Assembly: GCA_026724425.1 (NCBI GenBank)
Contig: JAIUCV010000089.1
Coordinates: 1,674,001-1,738,000 of the forward strand
Reading direction: 5' to 3'
DNA: 64,000 bases
Source: Erythrophleum ivorense
Lineage: Eukaryota; Streptophyta; Magnoliopsida; Fabales; Fabaceae
The position numbers and the translations under genes are program-made. Position 1 is the first letter of the stretch. The number at the start of each line of letters is the position of its first letter. Positions 63,358 through 64,000 of the stretch are shown here, piece after piece. The notes under the pieces are model-generated. The model was given only the letters and a program-made list of their open reading frames with translations, was not told where the DNA came from and made no database searches.

Positions 63358-64000
63358 GTGCTTAATTTCTAAGTAAATTAGTATACTTAGGTTATGAAAA
63401 TGGGATAAATAAAATTAATCATAAATAAATATACAAACATATAAAAAAGAAATCTCACAAAAAAAATATTCCAAAGATGTTTATGTGTTTTATTTTAGTC
63501 TATTTATGTTTTGGCATAATAGATATACTTAATATTTTTCATTCTAATTTTTTTTTACCCTAATAGTATTAGCAATGCTTCCCCCAGCTACTAACAATAC
63601 ATAATAAATTATGCAGTAATGAGAGCCACTAAATTAAAGAATGAACTTGTGGAAGGCAGCATCGATCTCATTTTTCCCTATTTCCAGCTAAATCTTCAAT
63701 TAACATACATACAAGGAGGACATCGAAAGCCGAGTCCCAATCAGGAATTTTTTTACGATTTTTAATTTTTCTATATATATAATTTCAATCACTAGGTCCA
63801 TATTTTGCTGCACAATATATTGGGACCATGTTACGTTGTTGGTTAATGGCACTGAAAGCGACCTAAAGCCAATTCATTTTCCTTCGGTAATGTGCTAATT
63901 CATGCATGCAAAAAAATATTTTAATGGACCCACATTCGATGGCTTTGAATTGTGTAGTCCGCGTTGAATGAAGTCTTTGAAGAGCTAAGTCTACAGAATC
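62831..64000. other. AT-rich spacer at the right edge
   Basis: No gene is recognised. The 103-codon plus-strand frame at 62968-63279 has no family resemblance and an AT-driven composition. A (TA)n microsatellite lies at 63320-63348. The last 300 bases are less AT-rich and may approach a gene beyond the window. Confidence 0.5.

Noticed and set aside
1..64000. CRISPR array, operon or prokaryotic features
   Set aside because: The window is plant nuclear DNA; the tandem repeats have no regular spacers and no associated genes.

Overview
This is nuclear DNA from a flowering plant, very probably a eudicot. The genes are split by GT-AG introns, intergenic DNA is long and AT-rich, and the repeats are plant types (Ty1/copia, CACTA/En-Spm, Mutator-like with a plant mobile domain, foldback elements). 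The species cannot be named from this window. I saw no bacterial, organellar or CRISPR features and no convincing tRNA or rRNA gene.

Four protein genes are clear, and I placed their exons by eye from splice sites, reading phase and family similarity. (1) At 1-1362 on the minus strand lies the 5' part of the AP-4 adaptor epsilon subunit gene, which runs off the left edge. (2) At 28658-33740 on the plus strand lies a seven-exon DCP5/LSM14/SCD6-type mRNA decapping and P-body protein (558 aa). (3) At 34941-36377 on the minus strand lies a three-exon four-helix DUF1218 membrane protein of the MODIFYING WALL LIGNIN type (186 aa). (4) At 38774-46302 on the minus strand lies a three-exon long-chain fatty alcohol oxidase of the FAO4A type (828 aa) with a 4.25 kb intron. 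From memory, Arabidopsis keeps AP4E beside MWL1 on chromosome 1 and an SCD6-like gene, MWL2 and FAO4A in a row on chromosome 4. The window therefore looks like the undivided ancestral block, stretched on its left side by about 26 kb of transposons.

Region by region: 1.4-2.8 kb is the AP4E promoter and AT-rich spacer. From 2.85 to 21.0 kb there is a nest of LTR retrotransposons: a direct LTR pair at the two ends, a badly decayed minus-strand copia gag-pol at 7.6-11.7 kb, and a separate 4.3 kb solo-LTR-like block at 12.26-16.5 kb with a 1.3 kb T-rich tract and a GC-richer promoter-like part. From 21 to 28.3 kb there are short tandem repeats, a dead Mutator-like transposase with a plant mobile domain, and AT-rich DNA. 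From 28.3 to 46.6 kb lie the three right-hand genes; foldback elements and short duplications sit in their introns. From 46.6 to 49.7 kb is AT-rich spacer. From about 49.7 to 62.8 kb is a stack of nested CACTA elements, the innermost with recognisable but dead TNP2-like and TNP1-like genes. From 62.8 to 64 kb I see only AT-rich spacer.

The four genes do not form a pathway. Their products act in vesicle traffic, mRNA storage and decay, the secondary cell wall, and fatty alcohol oxidation. Their grouping is best read as conserved gene order. The most interesting observations are an AP4E start where the expected ATG is CTG, the block synteny, the stacked CACTA insertions, and the foldback structures inside the FAO4A intron. 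I found no new biological system in the window.
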